Shown: positions 20,808 to 31,045, counted from the stretch's first letter. The stretch: DNA of 64,000 nt from Lepidurus packardi (GCA_023053545.1 JAKZAN010000057.1:186001-250000), one strand, 5' to 3'. Numbers and translations are program-made. Notes: generated by a model from the letters alone, not told the origin.

Positions 20808-21673
20808 CCCACAATGAAAAGTATATCACGTTACCTTCTAACTCATCCATGTCGCATTATCCTCATAATACTATGAGTAATTATCGAACTCTATTGTGTG
20901 AACCAATACATGTCCCTGTAGATGAGTATGAGGTGGCTTTGGTGGAATTTCTATTTGTGAACAGTATGCATACTTTAAGCGAAGAAGAGAATTTTATGAT
21001 TGCACACAGTGAAATCAAATCTAAAAAACAGACTGATGGTTTAACCAAAGAAGTAGTAGAAATTTCATCGAAGGAAGAGCTAACTAAAATCAATTTACAC
21101 AATTTGGAAGTGTACGATTCTATAGATCGGTTGGTGAGCGATCTCAACAGCGGTCTTGACCGTATGTTTCCGACTCTATCGGATAAATCTCGGAGAGTCG
21201 AATTTGTTTACCGTGACAAAAAGAAAACAGTGAGCTTGAAACTACCCCCGAGTTCCGATTTGGAAGCTTGCGAAATTATTTTACCGGCACGGGTTAAAGC
21301 TATCTTAGGGTTCATGGATCAGGACAAATTACGGGTGGTCAAAGGTCGTGGGGAATGTAATTCGAGTCTAACACCAGATCTGAAAAGTGGTGCTCACAAT
21401 TTATACGTTTATTGTGATATTATACAATCGAGTTTCGTGGGGGATACCAGCGCTCCTCTTTTACGCACCATCCCTCTTTCCACCGAAATGAGAGAGGGTG
21501 ACCTAGTCTCAGTTAGTTTTAATCACAATTACTATATCCCCTTTAGTCGAGGTTACATGGATACAATTCACATCTATATTAAGACAGGTACTGGTCTACC
21601 TGTTTTATTCCAAGCTGGGACAGTGTCGGCTATACTACATCTACAACGAGTTCGCTCTCATGGCGCCTTTTAA
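20804..21673 (+). CDS. Penton-like minor capsid protein (Polinton)
   Basis: A 289-residue protein beginning 'MTHNEKYITLPSNSS', with a mostly beta-rich pattern and hydrophobic strands throughout. Its place between integrase and a small basic core protein, next to the hexon-like gene, fits the single jelly-roll minor capsid (penton) of Polintons and adintoviruses. Five copies would close each capsid vertex. The assignment is from order, size and general look rather than a diagnostic motif. Start overlaps the integrase stop; its end overlaps the next gene by 14 bases. Confidence 0.7.
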   Translation: MTHNEKYITLPSNSSMSHYPHNTMSNYRTLLCEPIHVPVDEYEVALVEFLFVNSMHTLSEEENFMIAHSEIKSKKQTDGLTKEVVEISSKEELTKINLHNLEVYDSIDRLVSDLNSGLDRMFPTLSDKSRRVEFVYRDKKKTVSLKLPPSSDLEACEIILPARVKAILGFMDQDKLRVVKGRGECNSSLTPDLKSGAHNLYVYCDIIQSSFVGDTSAPLLRTIPLSTEMREGDLVSVSFNHNYYIPFSRGYMDTIHIYIKTGTGLPVLFQAGTVSAILHLQRVRSHGAF

Positions 21674-22217
21674 GGGATGTTTATCGGTTGAATGTTATAT
21701 GAAGGCGTTAAACCCACAACAGCGAGGTGGTGGAGGTGAAACTTTTTATCGAGGCAACCACCGTCAACGTGGTTATGGATTTTTCTCGCGCTACATAATA
21801 CCAATTTTCCGTGGATTAGTAGCACCCTCGCTCAGACATCTAGTTAGAAACGTGGCTCGTGATGTCTCATCGGGTAAGAAATTGACAGACACCATGAAAA
21901 CTCGAGGTATGGAAAGTTTACAACAAATGGGTCAAGAAATTTTGCAACGCAACACCAACGATGCAAAAGCTCAAGTTGGACAAGGGTTCATTCAATTCTT
22001 AAACAAAACTCCTCTTCAACGACAGCTCAGTATGTCTAGCACCACAGTTGTGAAAACACCTCGTCGTCGTCGTCCTCGTCGAAAATTAGCGGGTGCTGTG
22101 GCACCTTATCAAACAGGTAGCGGACGTAAACGTAAATCTTCAGCAGTCAAACGTAAAAAACCTCGTGTCAAGAAGCGCTCAATTAAACGAAAAACAGCCG
22201 CCGATATATTCGGTTAG
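21660..22217 (+). CDS. Basic virion core protein, adenovirus pX/pVI-like (Polinton)
   Basis: A 185-residue protein with a Gly-rich stretch ('QQRGGGGETFYRG'), an amphipathic helix ('FFSRYIIPIFRGLVAPSLRH'), and a very basic C-terminus of Arg/Lys runs ('KTPRRRRPRRKLAG', 'KRKSSAVKRKKPRVKKRS'). That layout suits a DNA-condensing or membrane-active virion protein processed by the viral protease. 'KLAGAVAP' is a possible adenain-like cleavage site. Its stop TAG is followed at once by the hexon ATG. Confidence 0.65.
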   Translation: MAPFKGCLSVECYMKALNPQQRGGGGETFYRGNHRQRGYGFFSRYIIPIFRGLVAPSLRHLVRNVARDVSSGKKLTDTMKTRGMESLQQMGQEILQRNTNDAKAQVGQGFIQFLNKTPLQRQLSMSSTTVVKTPRRRRPRRKLAGAVAPYQTGSGRKRKSSAVKRKKPRVKKRSIKRKTAADIFG

Positions 22218-23510
22218 ATGGATACCATCCGCGAGGGTAGCACACCTTTCATTTCAGACAAACTAGACTTGTTGAGTATTCCTCATACTGAAGCTGGTAT
22301 TAGGCAATCTAAAGATTTTATTGTTCAAACTCGCGCGTCATCCAAAGACAATGTAGCTCCTATAGAATTTAATTTTTCCACCCACTCCAACCAATTTTTG
22401 GATCTGGAACGTCCCCAGCTTTACGCGCAAGTTAAAATTGTACGCAGCGACGGGGTTAATATTACAGATTCAGATTCTGTTTTTCCAGTCAACAATCTGC
22501 TTCATTCGCTCTTTAGTCAAGTTGATCTGTATCTCAACGATACGCTTGTCACTTCTTCAGGGCAAAATTACGGTTACAAAAGTTTTTTAAATTGTTTGCT
22601 ACGCCATGGTGAAGAATATCATCGAAGTTTTGGTACTGCTGCTCTCTACATCAAAGATGAAAATGCTGACGTTATAGAAACCGGTAGTTCGTCTCTTTTG
22701 CGTAAAACTTTCACAGAAAAATCTAAATTAGTGGAACTTATGGGCGTCTTGAATGTGGATTTATTCCAATGTCCCAAACTGTTGCTGCCCGATGTAAGCT
22801 GCGTCTTACGGTTACATCGACAAGCTGATAGTTTCTTGATTAGCCAGAATGCGTTACCTGCAACACAGACTTATTCCTACAAAGTTGTTATCGAAAAAGC
22901 TCAAATGGTGTTGCGAGTTCATACTCTCAATTCTGAATATCGCTTAGGATTGGAGAAAATGTTGTTGGGGGGTAATGTAGCCAAATATCCTTTTCTTAAA
23001 ACTGACGTTCGCTCTTTTACCATACCTGCTGGCACCATGCAAAAAACTGTGGAAGATTCCTACCTGCGTCGCGTTCCTCGACGGATAGTTATCGGTTTCT
23101 TGCCTACTAAAGCTTTCATGGGTGATTGGCTCAGCAATCCTTACCTGTTTCAACATCATAATGTATCTACCATAAGCGTGTCCCTCAACAATGAAGAAGT
23201 TCCTTTTCCAAGTATTCCTGTTGGTTCTGATGAATACCTGTTGGGTTATTACTCGCTTTTAGATTGTTACAATCTAGTGAACTCAGAGGTTGGACTATCA
23301 TTTGAACGTGAACTTTACCAACAGTACTATCGTCTTTACGGTTTTCAAATTATTCCCGTCACCGAAGGTTTTGGAATGTTGAAAGAGGGGAATTTGAAAA
23401 TAGATGTTCGCTTTTCTAAAGCAGTAGTCGATTCTTTAACTATGATTGTTTTTAGCGAAACAGATTCTTTGTTGCAAATTGATAGTGCTCGTCAAATTCT
23501 CGTTGAATGA
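22218..23510 (+). CDS. Hexon-like major capsid protein (Polinton, F54H12.2-like)
   Basis: A 430-residue protein that resembles the widespread animal protein known from worm F54H12.2, the double jelly-roll major capsid of adintoviruses and Polintons. Features are 'LDLLSIPHTEAGI' near the start, 'LERPQLYAQVKIV', 'NNLLHSLFSQVDLYLND', and 'VTSSGQNYGYKSFLNCLL'. Length and beta-rich pattern fit. In the virion it would trimerise to build the icosahedral shell. The frame is complete and starts directly after the stop of the core protein, so both are likely read from one long transcript. Confidence 0.8.
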   Translation: MDTIREGSTPFISDKLDLLSIPHTEAGIRQSKDFIVQTRASSKDNVAPIEFNFSTHSNQFLDLERPQLYAQVKIVRSDGVNITDSDSVFPVNNLLHSLFSQVDLYLNDTLVTSSGQNYGYKSFLNCLLRHGEEYHRSFGTAALYIKDENADVIETGSSSLLRKTFTEKSKLVELMGVLNVDLFQCPKLLLPDVSCVLRLHRQADSFLISQNALPATQTYSYKVVIEKAQMVLRVHTLNSEYRLGLEKMLLGGNVAKYPFLKTDVRSFTIPAGTMQKTVEDSYLRRVPRRIVIGFLPTKAFMGDWLSNPYLFQHHNVSTISVSLNNEEVPFPSIPVGSDEYLLGYYSLLDCYNLVNSEVGLSFERELYQQYYRLYGFQIIPVTEGFGMLKEGNLKIDVRFSKAVVDSLTMIVFSETDSLLQIDSARQILVE

Positions 23511-23618
23511 GTTGATTAGTTATGTTTTCATGGTTCAAATGTTTGTTGACAGTGAACCTTTGAATCATCAATACACACCAAACCTTTGAAGTGGATAAAA
23601 GTCTTGATTTATTTAGCT

Positions 23619-24164
23619 ATGAATACTAGCCAGCTTTATCATATCTTGCGTCATGACCCTGTTATTCAAAAACGTGGTTTTGAAACTTGGGTTATTCCTC
23701 GCGACCATCTTACTCGTCTCAAGTCCAACTCTGGGAAACCTTTACTTGTTATTTGCAACACTCACCCTCATCAACATGAAGGTGTTCATTGGCTTTTAAT
23801 TTATGTTCCGGCTATTGTCACCCCGCTACAACCAGTTGAATTTTTCGATAGTTTAGGTCAAAGCATCCATACTTTAACACGGTGTGGTTCGCACCTCTGG
23901 CAAAACCATCCTTTAACCCTTCAACATCCTACATCGCGCGCTTGTGGACAATGGTGTCTTTATGTGGCTTTACAGCGAGCTCGAAATCATTCTTTGAAAA
24001 ATATTCTAATTCCTTTTCGTTGCAATAGCGGTAAAACTCGACTTTTACAACAAGATCGCTGGGTTGAAAAGCAAATTCAACAAAGATATGGATTACAATT
24101 GAAACCCCTACGAATTGTGTGTACTGACCAAACCTGCCGAGCTTTGTATGATGATGATGAATAA
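23619..24164 (+). CDS. Adenain-like cysteine protease (Polinton)
   Basis: 181 residues from the ATG at 23619. The catalytic triad order is that of adenovirus proteases: His in 'HEGVHWLLIYVP', Asp in 'VEFFDSLGQS', Gln/Cys in 'TSRACGQWCLYVAL'. Length (about 200) fits the family. It would mature capsid and core proteins of this element. A gap of about 100 bases without coding separates it from the hexon gene and holds two copies of 'aacctttgaa', also seen before the 18228 ORF; this may be a shared processing or promoter signal. It ends in an Asp/Glu tail like PolB. Confidence 0.85.
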   Translation: MNTSQLYHILRHDPVIQKRGFETWVIPRDHLTRLKSNSGKPLLVICNTHPHQHEGVHWLLIYVPAIVTPLQPVEFFDSLGQSIHTLTRCGSHLWQNHPLTLQHPTSRACGQWCLYVALQRARNHSLKNILIPFRCNSGKTRLLQQDRWVEKQIQQRYGLQLKPLRIVCTDQTCRALYDDDE

Positions 24165-24262
24165 TACAAACAAATTTCAATACAAATAGTGTATTTCTGA
24201 CAATGTCAAACAATACAGATGGTGTATCTCTATGTTATTAGAGACATTTGCATACCCCGTTA

Positions 24263-24873
24263 TTAAAAACGTGGACGAAGAGTGCGACCATTGACAACAG
24301 CTTTTACTTTGGTTGACTTATGCTCTTCTATTTCAACATCAGAGTCTTCAACCATGGTGGGTTTATGCTTCTTGTCTTCAAACGTGGGTGTCGCCTCTTC
24401 TACTTCAGCGTCAGAATCTTCCATCATTTTGACGATCTTGCGCTTCTTGAATTCTTTTACTTTCGTATTGGAAGCGTTCATTTTGACAATGGTACGTTTC
24501 TTGTCTTCTTTAATTGGCGGGCACACCTCTTCTATTTCAATATCAGAGTCTTCAGACTTGTCTCTTGGTTGTTGATGTACTCTTTCAGTACTAGCAACGC
24601 ATCGATTACATCCTCGAGATGATCGGTTGGAAAACCGTATGTGGCGCCATAGGTTGTCGGCTCTCCGGTGGCTCGTAACACTTTTACTGCCACCACCCAA
24701 CGTTTTGCCGGTTTCCTGAGTGTGCAGTGCCAATGTCCTTTGACATGCACTGTCTTCTCTTGAAAACGGGTTGGGCTTTCTTCAGCGTAGACGGGTTGCC
24801 ATTTACGCTCGCTTCTAAATCCGGAATTGGAGACTGCTCCAGTCTGCTTGTTAGAGTTTGACATTATTATCAA
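24263..24873 (-). pseudogene. Split minus-strand ORF: small WxC-containing domain plus acidic tail
   Basis: From 24873 a frame encodes a compact domain ('WHCTLRKPAKRWVVAVKVLR', 'YGFPTDHLEDVIDALLVLKE') to about 24565. There a second frame takes over, with repeated acidic 'EDSDxEIEE' motifs and a basic end (to 24263). The two belong together: the acidic repeats continue only after a shift. This may be a frameshift mutation, a sequence error, or programmed shifting. The first part resembles small ssDNA-binding (PC4-like) proteins only in outline. It is the sole minus-strand gene of the Polinton block and runs convergent with the protease. Confidence 0.5.
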
Positions 24874-24929
24874 ATTCAGAAAGCTGACTGAATACTTTTA
24901 AAAGGATGTGTGCTGTTTATAAAGAAGAT

Positions 24930-25342
24930 CGGCCGACTGCAAGGGTAGGGGAAACTGTGTCGACGCGAGATAGCGAATTTATCAACCAATCAGTGATGGG
25001 GTGCACAGGCGCAAGAGTGTGGGTTGTCAAACACCCTAGCCTGAGAGTGTGCATGCATAACAATGGGGGTAGTCACACAGTCAAGTCTAAGGGGTGTGTC
25101 GATGGAAGAATGGGATTGGTCAACACTCCTGCATGAGAGGGTGTGCGAGAGCAACAGTGTGGGTTGTCAAACACACTAACCTGAGGGTTGTGTTGAGGGA
25201 AGAGTGGGGATTGGTCAACATCTCAGCTTGAGGGGTGCGCAAGCGCAAGAGTTGGTATCGTTGAACATTCTAGTGTGTGTGTAGAGTGCACTGGCGTTAT
25301 CAGAGAGTGTGTGCGTGTGCGACAGTTGACTGCCCGACGAGC
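24930..25342. promoter_or_regulatory. Repeat-rich promoter-like region with CCAAT boxes
   Basis: Several loose copies of a module with 'ggattggtcaac' (CCAAT box on the minus strand), 'gcgcaagagt' and 'gggttgtcaaacac' occur between the minus-strand gene (start 24873) and the 150-aa ORF (start 25343). A second copy of the right part (the 'gcaagagttggta' to 'agcatgatggca' stretch) is found at 26515-26567 continued at 30317-30368, split by the hAT insertion. A divergent promoter is the simplest reading. Confidence 0.5.
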
Positions 25343-25795
25343 ATGATGGCACGCTCTCCAAAAAGTTTTGTTACTGCTTTGGGTAAATTTCGTATTTACA
25401 TAGCAACTGCAAATGGTTATCAATGTCTTGTAACGTGTGATAGTTCGAGTCAAGCATGTATTAAATTTATACATAACGAAGATCCGATTGTGTTTCACAA
25501 CAATTTCAACGAAATTTGGGTTTGCGCGCAAGATGGTGCTTTCCGGTTTATTCCAGAACCTTCTCAACAAAGAATGCTTGTGAACCTATTCGTTGGTGGT
25601 GAGACCGCTTCTATTCAATCTATTAACGGATGTCTGCTTGATGATGGACTGACCTGGTCGATGGATGTTGCCGATCATTTCCTGTGGAATGACTATATGC
25701 AATCCACGTGGACTTCTACAGAAATTGTAGAACCAATGTTTGTGTACACCTGCACATTTAACAACGATAATTCTGTAAATGTTTGTATGTATTGA
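25343..25795 (+). CDS. Orphan ORF, 150 aa
   Basis: Starts at a double ATG after the promoter-like repeats. The protein begins 'MMARSPKSFVTALGKF' and has a pattern of alternating hydrophobic residues and several Trp and Cys, suggesting a beta-rich globular fold. I recognise no family. A second, truncated copy of its start is seen at 30350-30388 (reads MAHSPKNLTV then stop). It may be Polinton cargo or belong to another repeat; no evidence decides. Confidence 0.45.
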   Translation: MMARSPKSFVTALGKFRIYIATANGYQCLVTCDSSSQACIKFIHNEDPIVFHNNFNEIWVCAQDGAFRFIPEPSQQRMLVNLFVGGETASIQSINGCLLDDGLTWSMDVADHFLWNDYMQSTWTSTEIVEPMFVYTCTFNNDNSVNVCMY

Positions 25796-26559
25796 AATGT
25801 ATTCAACATGTTAAAATTCATTTTGGGTAAATTTGGTATTTAGAGTGCTGCTGTGAAGGTTATCAAAAACGTAGTAACACGTGATGACAATAAATATTAC
25901 TACATAACAAATAAATGAAGTTCTTGTGGACGCTCGCATAAGCTTTACTCCAACATCATGACAAACTGTAATTATTATCACAAAGTTTGTTCAATGTTCA
26001 AATAAATAATCTAAACTCGTTTTAGATACAAAGAGTTTGAGGGTGCGAACTCGTGCAGAATTGTATATCGACCCAACATTCGATCACGACTACATCCCCT
26101 CGCCATCGATAAATTGTATTGTTCCAAAGTTTTTCTCTATAGAACAATTCGCTATGGATACCAAAAGTGAAGCACTCAGTGTTATATTAAAATGTGGACA
26201 AGAACACTCCAACATTATGTTAAAAATAGTGCTAAGTGTTGTGATGGAACAGTTAAACAATGGGGAAAAAACTGTGAAGCAAATATTGGTGAGAAAAATG
26301 TTTTTAAACGATGTGATAAAAAAAATTGAAAGACTCTCCCAACGAGTATGCTTTTGACAAACATTATAACAATGCGTCAGGTCAATTGAAAAGCAAAATG
26401 ACACGTTTGACAGTGCGCGCCAATGAAAAACTATATGGTATTCTCGAATACTCAATAACAGCCACAGCTTGATGGGGTGTCAAACACATGAGTGTGAGCT
26501 GACAAGCATCCTAGCCAGAGGGGTTGTGCAAACGCAAGAGTTGGTAAGTTGGTGTTATC
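25796..26559. other. Mostly non-coding; weak ORF at 26037-26357
   Basis: AT-rich. The 106-codon frame from 26037 has a helical middle ('LSVVMEQLNNGEKTVKQILV') but no recognised family. The right part, from about 26500, is the second copy of the promoter-like module. Confidence 0.35.
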
Positions 26560-26694
26560 AGTGTGTGCAGTGTTGCCAGACTTGGCGATTTCTCGCCAAA
26601 ATTGGCGACTTGAAAACATGAACTGGCGACAATTTTTGGGCATTTGGCGATGGCGGTTTGTTTGGCGACTTTACTGTATCTTTGCTTTTTTGTT

Positions 26695-27055
26695 TTGATT
26701 AAATGAAAGTAAAGCAAGCCTGTACAAACGCATTTTCTGCTCCATGGTCTCAAAATAGTTCATAGTGTAGAGTAGAGACGGAGTAGAGATATATAGAGAG
26801 GGAACATGCAGGATGTAGCCCCTTCCTTATGGGCCTTTTGTTATCACTTTACGAAAGCTGCAGGCTAGTTCTCTGAGAGGACATCATTGGTCAGACCTGT
26901 TTGATCAACGCCTTGCTCATGGCGGGAAATATAAAAATGAGGCTCAAACGAAAAACGATAGCAATATGGATAAGTATGTTTCGAGACGTTAGGAAATTGA
27001 TGCAAACCTGTAGAAACACACTTTTTGCTCCCCAGTCTCAGTATAGTTATATGCT
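26695..27055. repeat. Imperfect direct repeat inside the hAT 5' region
   Basis: A block near 26715-26755 ('gcctgtacaaac' ... 'ctgctccatggtctca') recurs near 27003-27045 with substitutions. It is non-coding and may mark an internal duplication in the 5' leader of the element. Confidence 0.45.
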
Positions 27056-27678
27056 TATTTTTCTGTTTCTGGATATTACGGTTTAATAGCGAAGTTGCCC
27101 TGTCGATGGTTTTTCCAGGTGGGCATATTGACACCCCTAAAATTCATCGAAAATAGCGCAAAAGCACCACACATTTCATTCTTCTGCTCCGGTTCCAATT
27201 AGTTTATGTTTTTACATCCTTCAACTTTGTCTACTTTCCGCTATTCTAAAAGTTCTGAATTGTGCTTTCTTCCTCGACTGCCCAAGGTCGGGGCCTATCT
27301 TTCGAGCAGTTATAAAAAGGACACATGATAACATACAAGAGGAACTATATCTTCTTGAGAAAACTGTCAGCCATAGTCAACCAGAAGAAATCCAAATATT
27401 TTCATGATCTTGTACAGCCTCCCAGGTAGTTTTTTCTTCTTTTTGTCTCCCCCAACGCTTCGTCGTAGCCTAGTCGCGAAAGTGAAAACGACTTTTCCAA
27501 GTATTCGCCAAAAGTACGTTGTTTATCACAAGAGGTATAAAAAGGCAAAGGGTTCGATTTCTAAGATACAGAGAATGAACGTGTAGCCACGAGATGAGTT
27601 TTGTGTACGAGATAAAAATAGCTAAGTTTAAGTGGACTACTACAATATCCAACCTCAAACATTACGTGAATCTACGTA

Positions 27679-27985
27679 CTATACCTTCCAAAAAAATCGA
27701 GTATAGGGAAACCACAGTGGGCTAATCCTTACCCGTGGGATTAATTAAAATTTGCTCGCTCGAACCCGCTCCTCTCTAAAACCAAACCAAAACTAAGGAA
27801 AGTAGAATCCTAGTTCTCTGTTCTACAGCCCAGGGTTAAAACGGATTCCGCTTTCTATACGTTTCGGTTTGGTTTTTAGACAGGAGGCCTACAAACCGGT
27901 TCGCTAAGCAGTCTTTAATTAATCCCACGGGTAGGGGATTAGACCACTGTGGTTTCCCTATACTCAATTTTTTTGGAAGGTATAG
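27679..27985. mobile_element. MITE with long inverted repeats, nested in the hAT element
   Basis: A 307-bp element with about 72-bp inverted ends starting CTATACCTTCC, flanked by TA on both sides (27677-27678 and 27986-27987). The arms differ at only a few positions. It has no coding capacity. TA duplications suggest mobilisation by a Tc1/mariner-type transposase. It sits just upstream of the hAT transposase ATG (28002) without breaking the gene. Confidence 0.8.
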
Positions 27986-28001
27986 TACAGCAGTTTAGAG
28001 G

Positions 28002-30089
28002 ATGGGAAAATACGCGAACGATAAAAGGCTTTATCGCAAGGAGTGGGAAACCTTTTCCGATCTTAAAGGTAAGATATTTCATCTTCCGTTTTAACGCGAG
28101 TTTCTGTGAGATTCGTGCGTGCACAGTTAGCTATAGGACTTCTTCTGAATCCTTATAGGATGGATTGCTCCAGTTGCGGACGATCCTACGCAGACTTTTT
28201 GCAGAGTTTGCCGTAAGCAAATAAGGTCCCACTTAAGCGACTTACGGAAACACTCGGAAACAAAACAGCACAAGTCAAATTTGGATCGGGCAAACGTAAA
28301 TTCGCAGAGCCGCCTTGAACAATCCGGTTTCACGGTTTCCGTTGCTTCAAAAGAATTGAAGACGATGGAAATAAAGCTCGCAGTTTTTGTGGCCACCCAC
28401 TGCAGTATCAGGATTACGGACCACCTTACCGATCTTCTGAAGGCAAGCGGTTTGCTTAGCCCTACCGGTGACGATTTACGCTTAAAACGCACCAAATGCA
28501 CGGCAATAATTAAGCAGGTTGTTGCCCCTTGCCTTGAAAAGGAACTTTTTAATGAAATCGGTGACTCTATGTTTTCTTTGCTTCTTGACGAGTCTACCGA
28601 CGTATCTGTATCCAAATCGTTATGTTTATGTGTGCGATTCTTTTCAAAAACTGCACGCACTATTAAAACAACGTTTCTTGGTATTATTGACATGCCAGGT
28701 GGAACTACGGCAGCCGACCTATACACAGCCGTAACAGGTTTCTTATCCGAGAAGAGTTTGTCTTTGAAAAACCTTGTCGGGATAGGGACTGATGGTGCAA
28801 GTGCAATGTGTGGCGCAAATAATTCATTGTACACAAAGCTTCGAGAACAGGTTCCTGGCTTAATTTTGGTTAAGTGCGTTTGCCACTCTTTACATTTAGC
28901 AGCCTCGAAAGCTAGTTTAGTTTTTCCAAAACATATTGAATTCATGATTAGAGAAACGTATAACTGGTTTTCAAATAGTCCCATGCGCAGAACATTGTAT
29001 CGGGAGGTCTACGATGTTATCGATGCCGGTGATTCTGATTCTGTTAATACCCCACTGACGTTTGTTTCACCTGCATCAACTCGTTGGCTGTCCATATCAC
29101 GTTGTATTACTAGAATTTTAGACCAATGGGATGTTTTGAAAGCTTTCTTTGAAACTATAGTTACAAAAGAGCGCTGTTACACAGCAAATCTTTTGCGTGA
29201 TATGTATCGCGACGAGCCAAATCGTTTATATTTTATGTTTTTGCAACCCATACTAGAAGAAGTTGAAAAATTTAACACGAAGTTTCAGAAAGATTCAATT
29301 GATAGTTTCATGTTATTCCAAGAACTCGAGATCTACGTAGGTACCTTGATAAAACGCTTCATTGTCCCGAAAGTCATCCAAAGTGATATAACGTCAACCG
29401 TTATTGTTGACCATAACATGATGAAGGATGGGGAAATAGATCTAGGATTTTCATTTGAACAGGCTTTATCGGCTGCTACATGTGAGGAAAAGAAAGACGC
29501 AGTTAGAAAAATTTGCATTAATTTTTTAGTGGAATTAACCAAGCAGTTACTTTTACGGCTACCTACTAACTTAAAACTTTTTCGAAAGCTTGGTTTTTAT
29601 TCCCCGCACGCGATCTTGAGCAATAACCCTCCGAAATTCAAAGACTTGCCTTTTTTGCCCCAGACTGCATGCATAACAACACTTGAAAACCAGTGGCGTA
29701 ATTTTCTTTGTGTTAAATGGCAAAATTATGTCAGCGAAGATGTTCTGTGTGACAGTTCGGAATTTTGGGCCAAAGTGTTTACGTATACCGATTCTATCGG
29801 TGAAAAACCTTTCCAAGATTTAGCATTAACTGTTTTATCTCTGCTTTCACTACCTTTTAGTAACGCTGCATGCGAGAGAGTATTTAGTCATGTTAACATT
29901 ATAAAGTCAAAGCTGAGAAACAGGATGTCGAGTTCCACCTTAAGGCAAATTTTGCATGTAAAATATGGTCTCAAAATTAAAGGAATTTGTTGCCAATTGT
30001 TTGAGCCATCACCGGAAATGTTGGAGAAAATGAATAGCAATATGTACGAAAATAATGACGATGAGGATTTATCTGATTATGTTATGTAA
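28002..30089 (+). CDS. hAT transposase with N-terminal zinc finger
   Basis: Exon 1 (28002-28068) and exon 2 (28159-30089) join across a 90-base GT-AG intron in phase 1, giving 665 residues. The N-terminus holds a C2H2 (BED-like) finger: 'FCRVCRKQIRSHLSDLRKH' followed by 'KQHKSN'. The RNase H-like core shows 'LLLDESTDVSVSK' (first Asp), 'GIGTDGASAM' (second Asp) and 'CVCHSLHLAASKA'. The dimerisation region near the end, 'PFSNAACERVFSHVNIIKSK', is diagnostic of hAT. It belongs to the lineage with ZMYM-like zinc fingers. No stop or shift breaks it, so it may be functional. Confidence 0.92.
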
Positions 30090-30460
30090 ATATTTTGTTT
30101 TTAAATTTTGTATTGACCCTGACTAATGTGTATGTAAACTTAATTGTATAAAGCATCATTTTTAAAATATAGTTATAGTATTATCGGGCTTCGACGAGAT
30201 TATCTATGTATTTTGGCGAGTACTTTGGCGACTTCTTTTTAAAAAAAATTGGCGAGAAGTTTGGCTACTTTACAAGCGATTTTGGCGGGCGATCTTTAAA
30301 AAATCTGGCAACACTGAGTGTGTGTGCAACAGTTGATAGCCTGATGAGCATGATGGCACACTCTCCAAAAAATCTTACAGTGTAGTGAAACCACCAACCA
30401 TTATTTTGAATGAATTTGTAATTGTATTTGTTGAAAGAAAATACATTTCGAAGGTTAAAC

Positions 30461-30822
30461 TTACAAAAAGTGTCTTTAACTTAAATGTCTATCTCCGAAA
30501 AAGTGTCATTAACTTTAATGTCTATTTTTGAAAAAGTGTCTTTACTTAAATGTGTGTGTATTTTGTGAAAAAAGTGTCTTTAACTTAAATGATGAATCTC
30601 GAAAAGTGTCTTTAACTTTAATGTCTATTCTCGAAAAAGTGTCCTTAACTTTAATGTTGATTCTGAAAAAGTGTCTTTAACTTTAATGTCTATTCTCGAA
30701 AAAGTGTCCTTAACTTTAATGTCGAATCTGAAAAAGTCTTTTAACTTTAATGGTAATCCTGAAAAAGTGTCTTTAACTTTAATGTCGAGTCCGAAAAAGT
30801 GTCTTTAACTTTAATGGTAATT
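30461..30822. repeat. 32-bp minisatellite, about 11 units
   Basis: Consensus 'gaaaaagtgtctttaacttt' followed by 'aatgtc' and a variable 5-7 base spacer. Unit length is 32-37 bp; internal units are most alike and outer ones decayed, as expected for unequal exchange. It lies right of the hAT insertion and left of the GC-box promoter-like repeat. Confidence 0.85.
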
Positions 30823-30939
30823 AAGTTTGTTTGCGGAGGACACTGTTGTCGACACGAGAGCTGCTCAATTGTGAGGACAGCGCCAACGTGAAAGTGGCGG
30901 AAACGCTAGAAACTAGGTGTTGTCAAACCATACTGCGCA

Positions 30940-31045
30940 GGCGTCAGGGCGGGGACTAGGGGAGAAATGAAGGCATCCTATTGGTGCAGCCATAAAAGGG
31001 GCGGGGCTTGGGAGAAATGGAGGCTTCCTATTGGTGCGGCAGTAA
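30940..31045 (+). promoter_or_regulatory. Tandem GC-box/CCAAT promoter-like repeat
   Basis: Two copies about 55 bp apart each contain GGGCGGGG, 'gggagaaatg' and 'tcctattggtgc' (CCAAT reversed). A weak TATA-like 'cataaaa' lies between. The second copy contains the likely start codon of the following ORF, and the first has a matching ATG out of frame. Confidence 0.5.

Larger units (their letters stand above)
26568..30316 (+). mobile_element. hAT transposon, apparently complete
   Basis: Terminal inverted repeats CAGTGTTGCCAGA (left) and its near complement ending CTGGCAACACTG (right). An exact 8-bp target duplication AGTGTGTG (26560-26567 and 30317-30324) is the hallmark of hAT. Both ends have an array of TTGGCGA motifs in either orientation (26582-26669 and 30212-30290), likely transposase-binding sites. 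The single transposase gene is open. A MITE lies inside the 5' part. With intact ends, duplication and gene, this element may be recently active. Confidence 0.93.
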
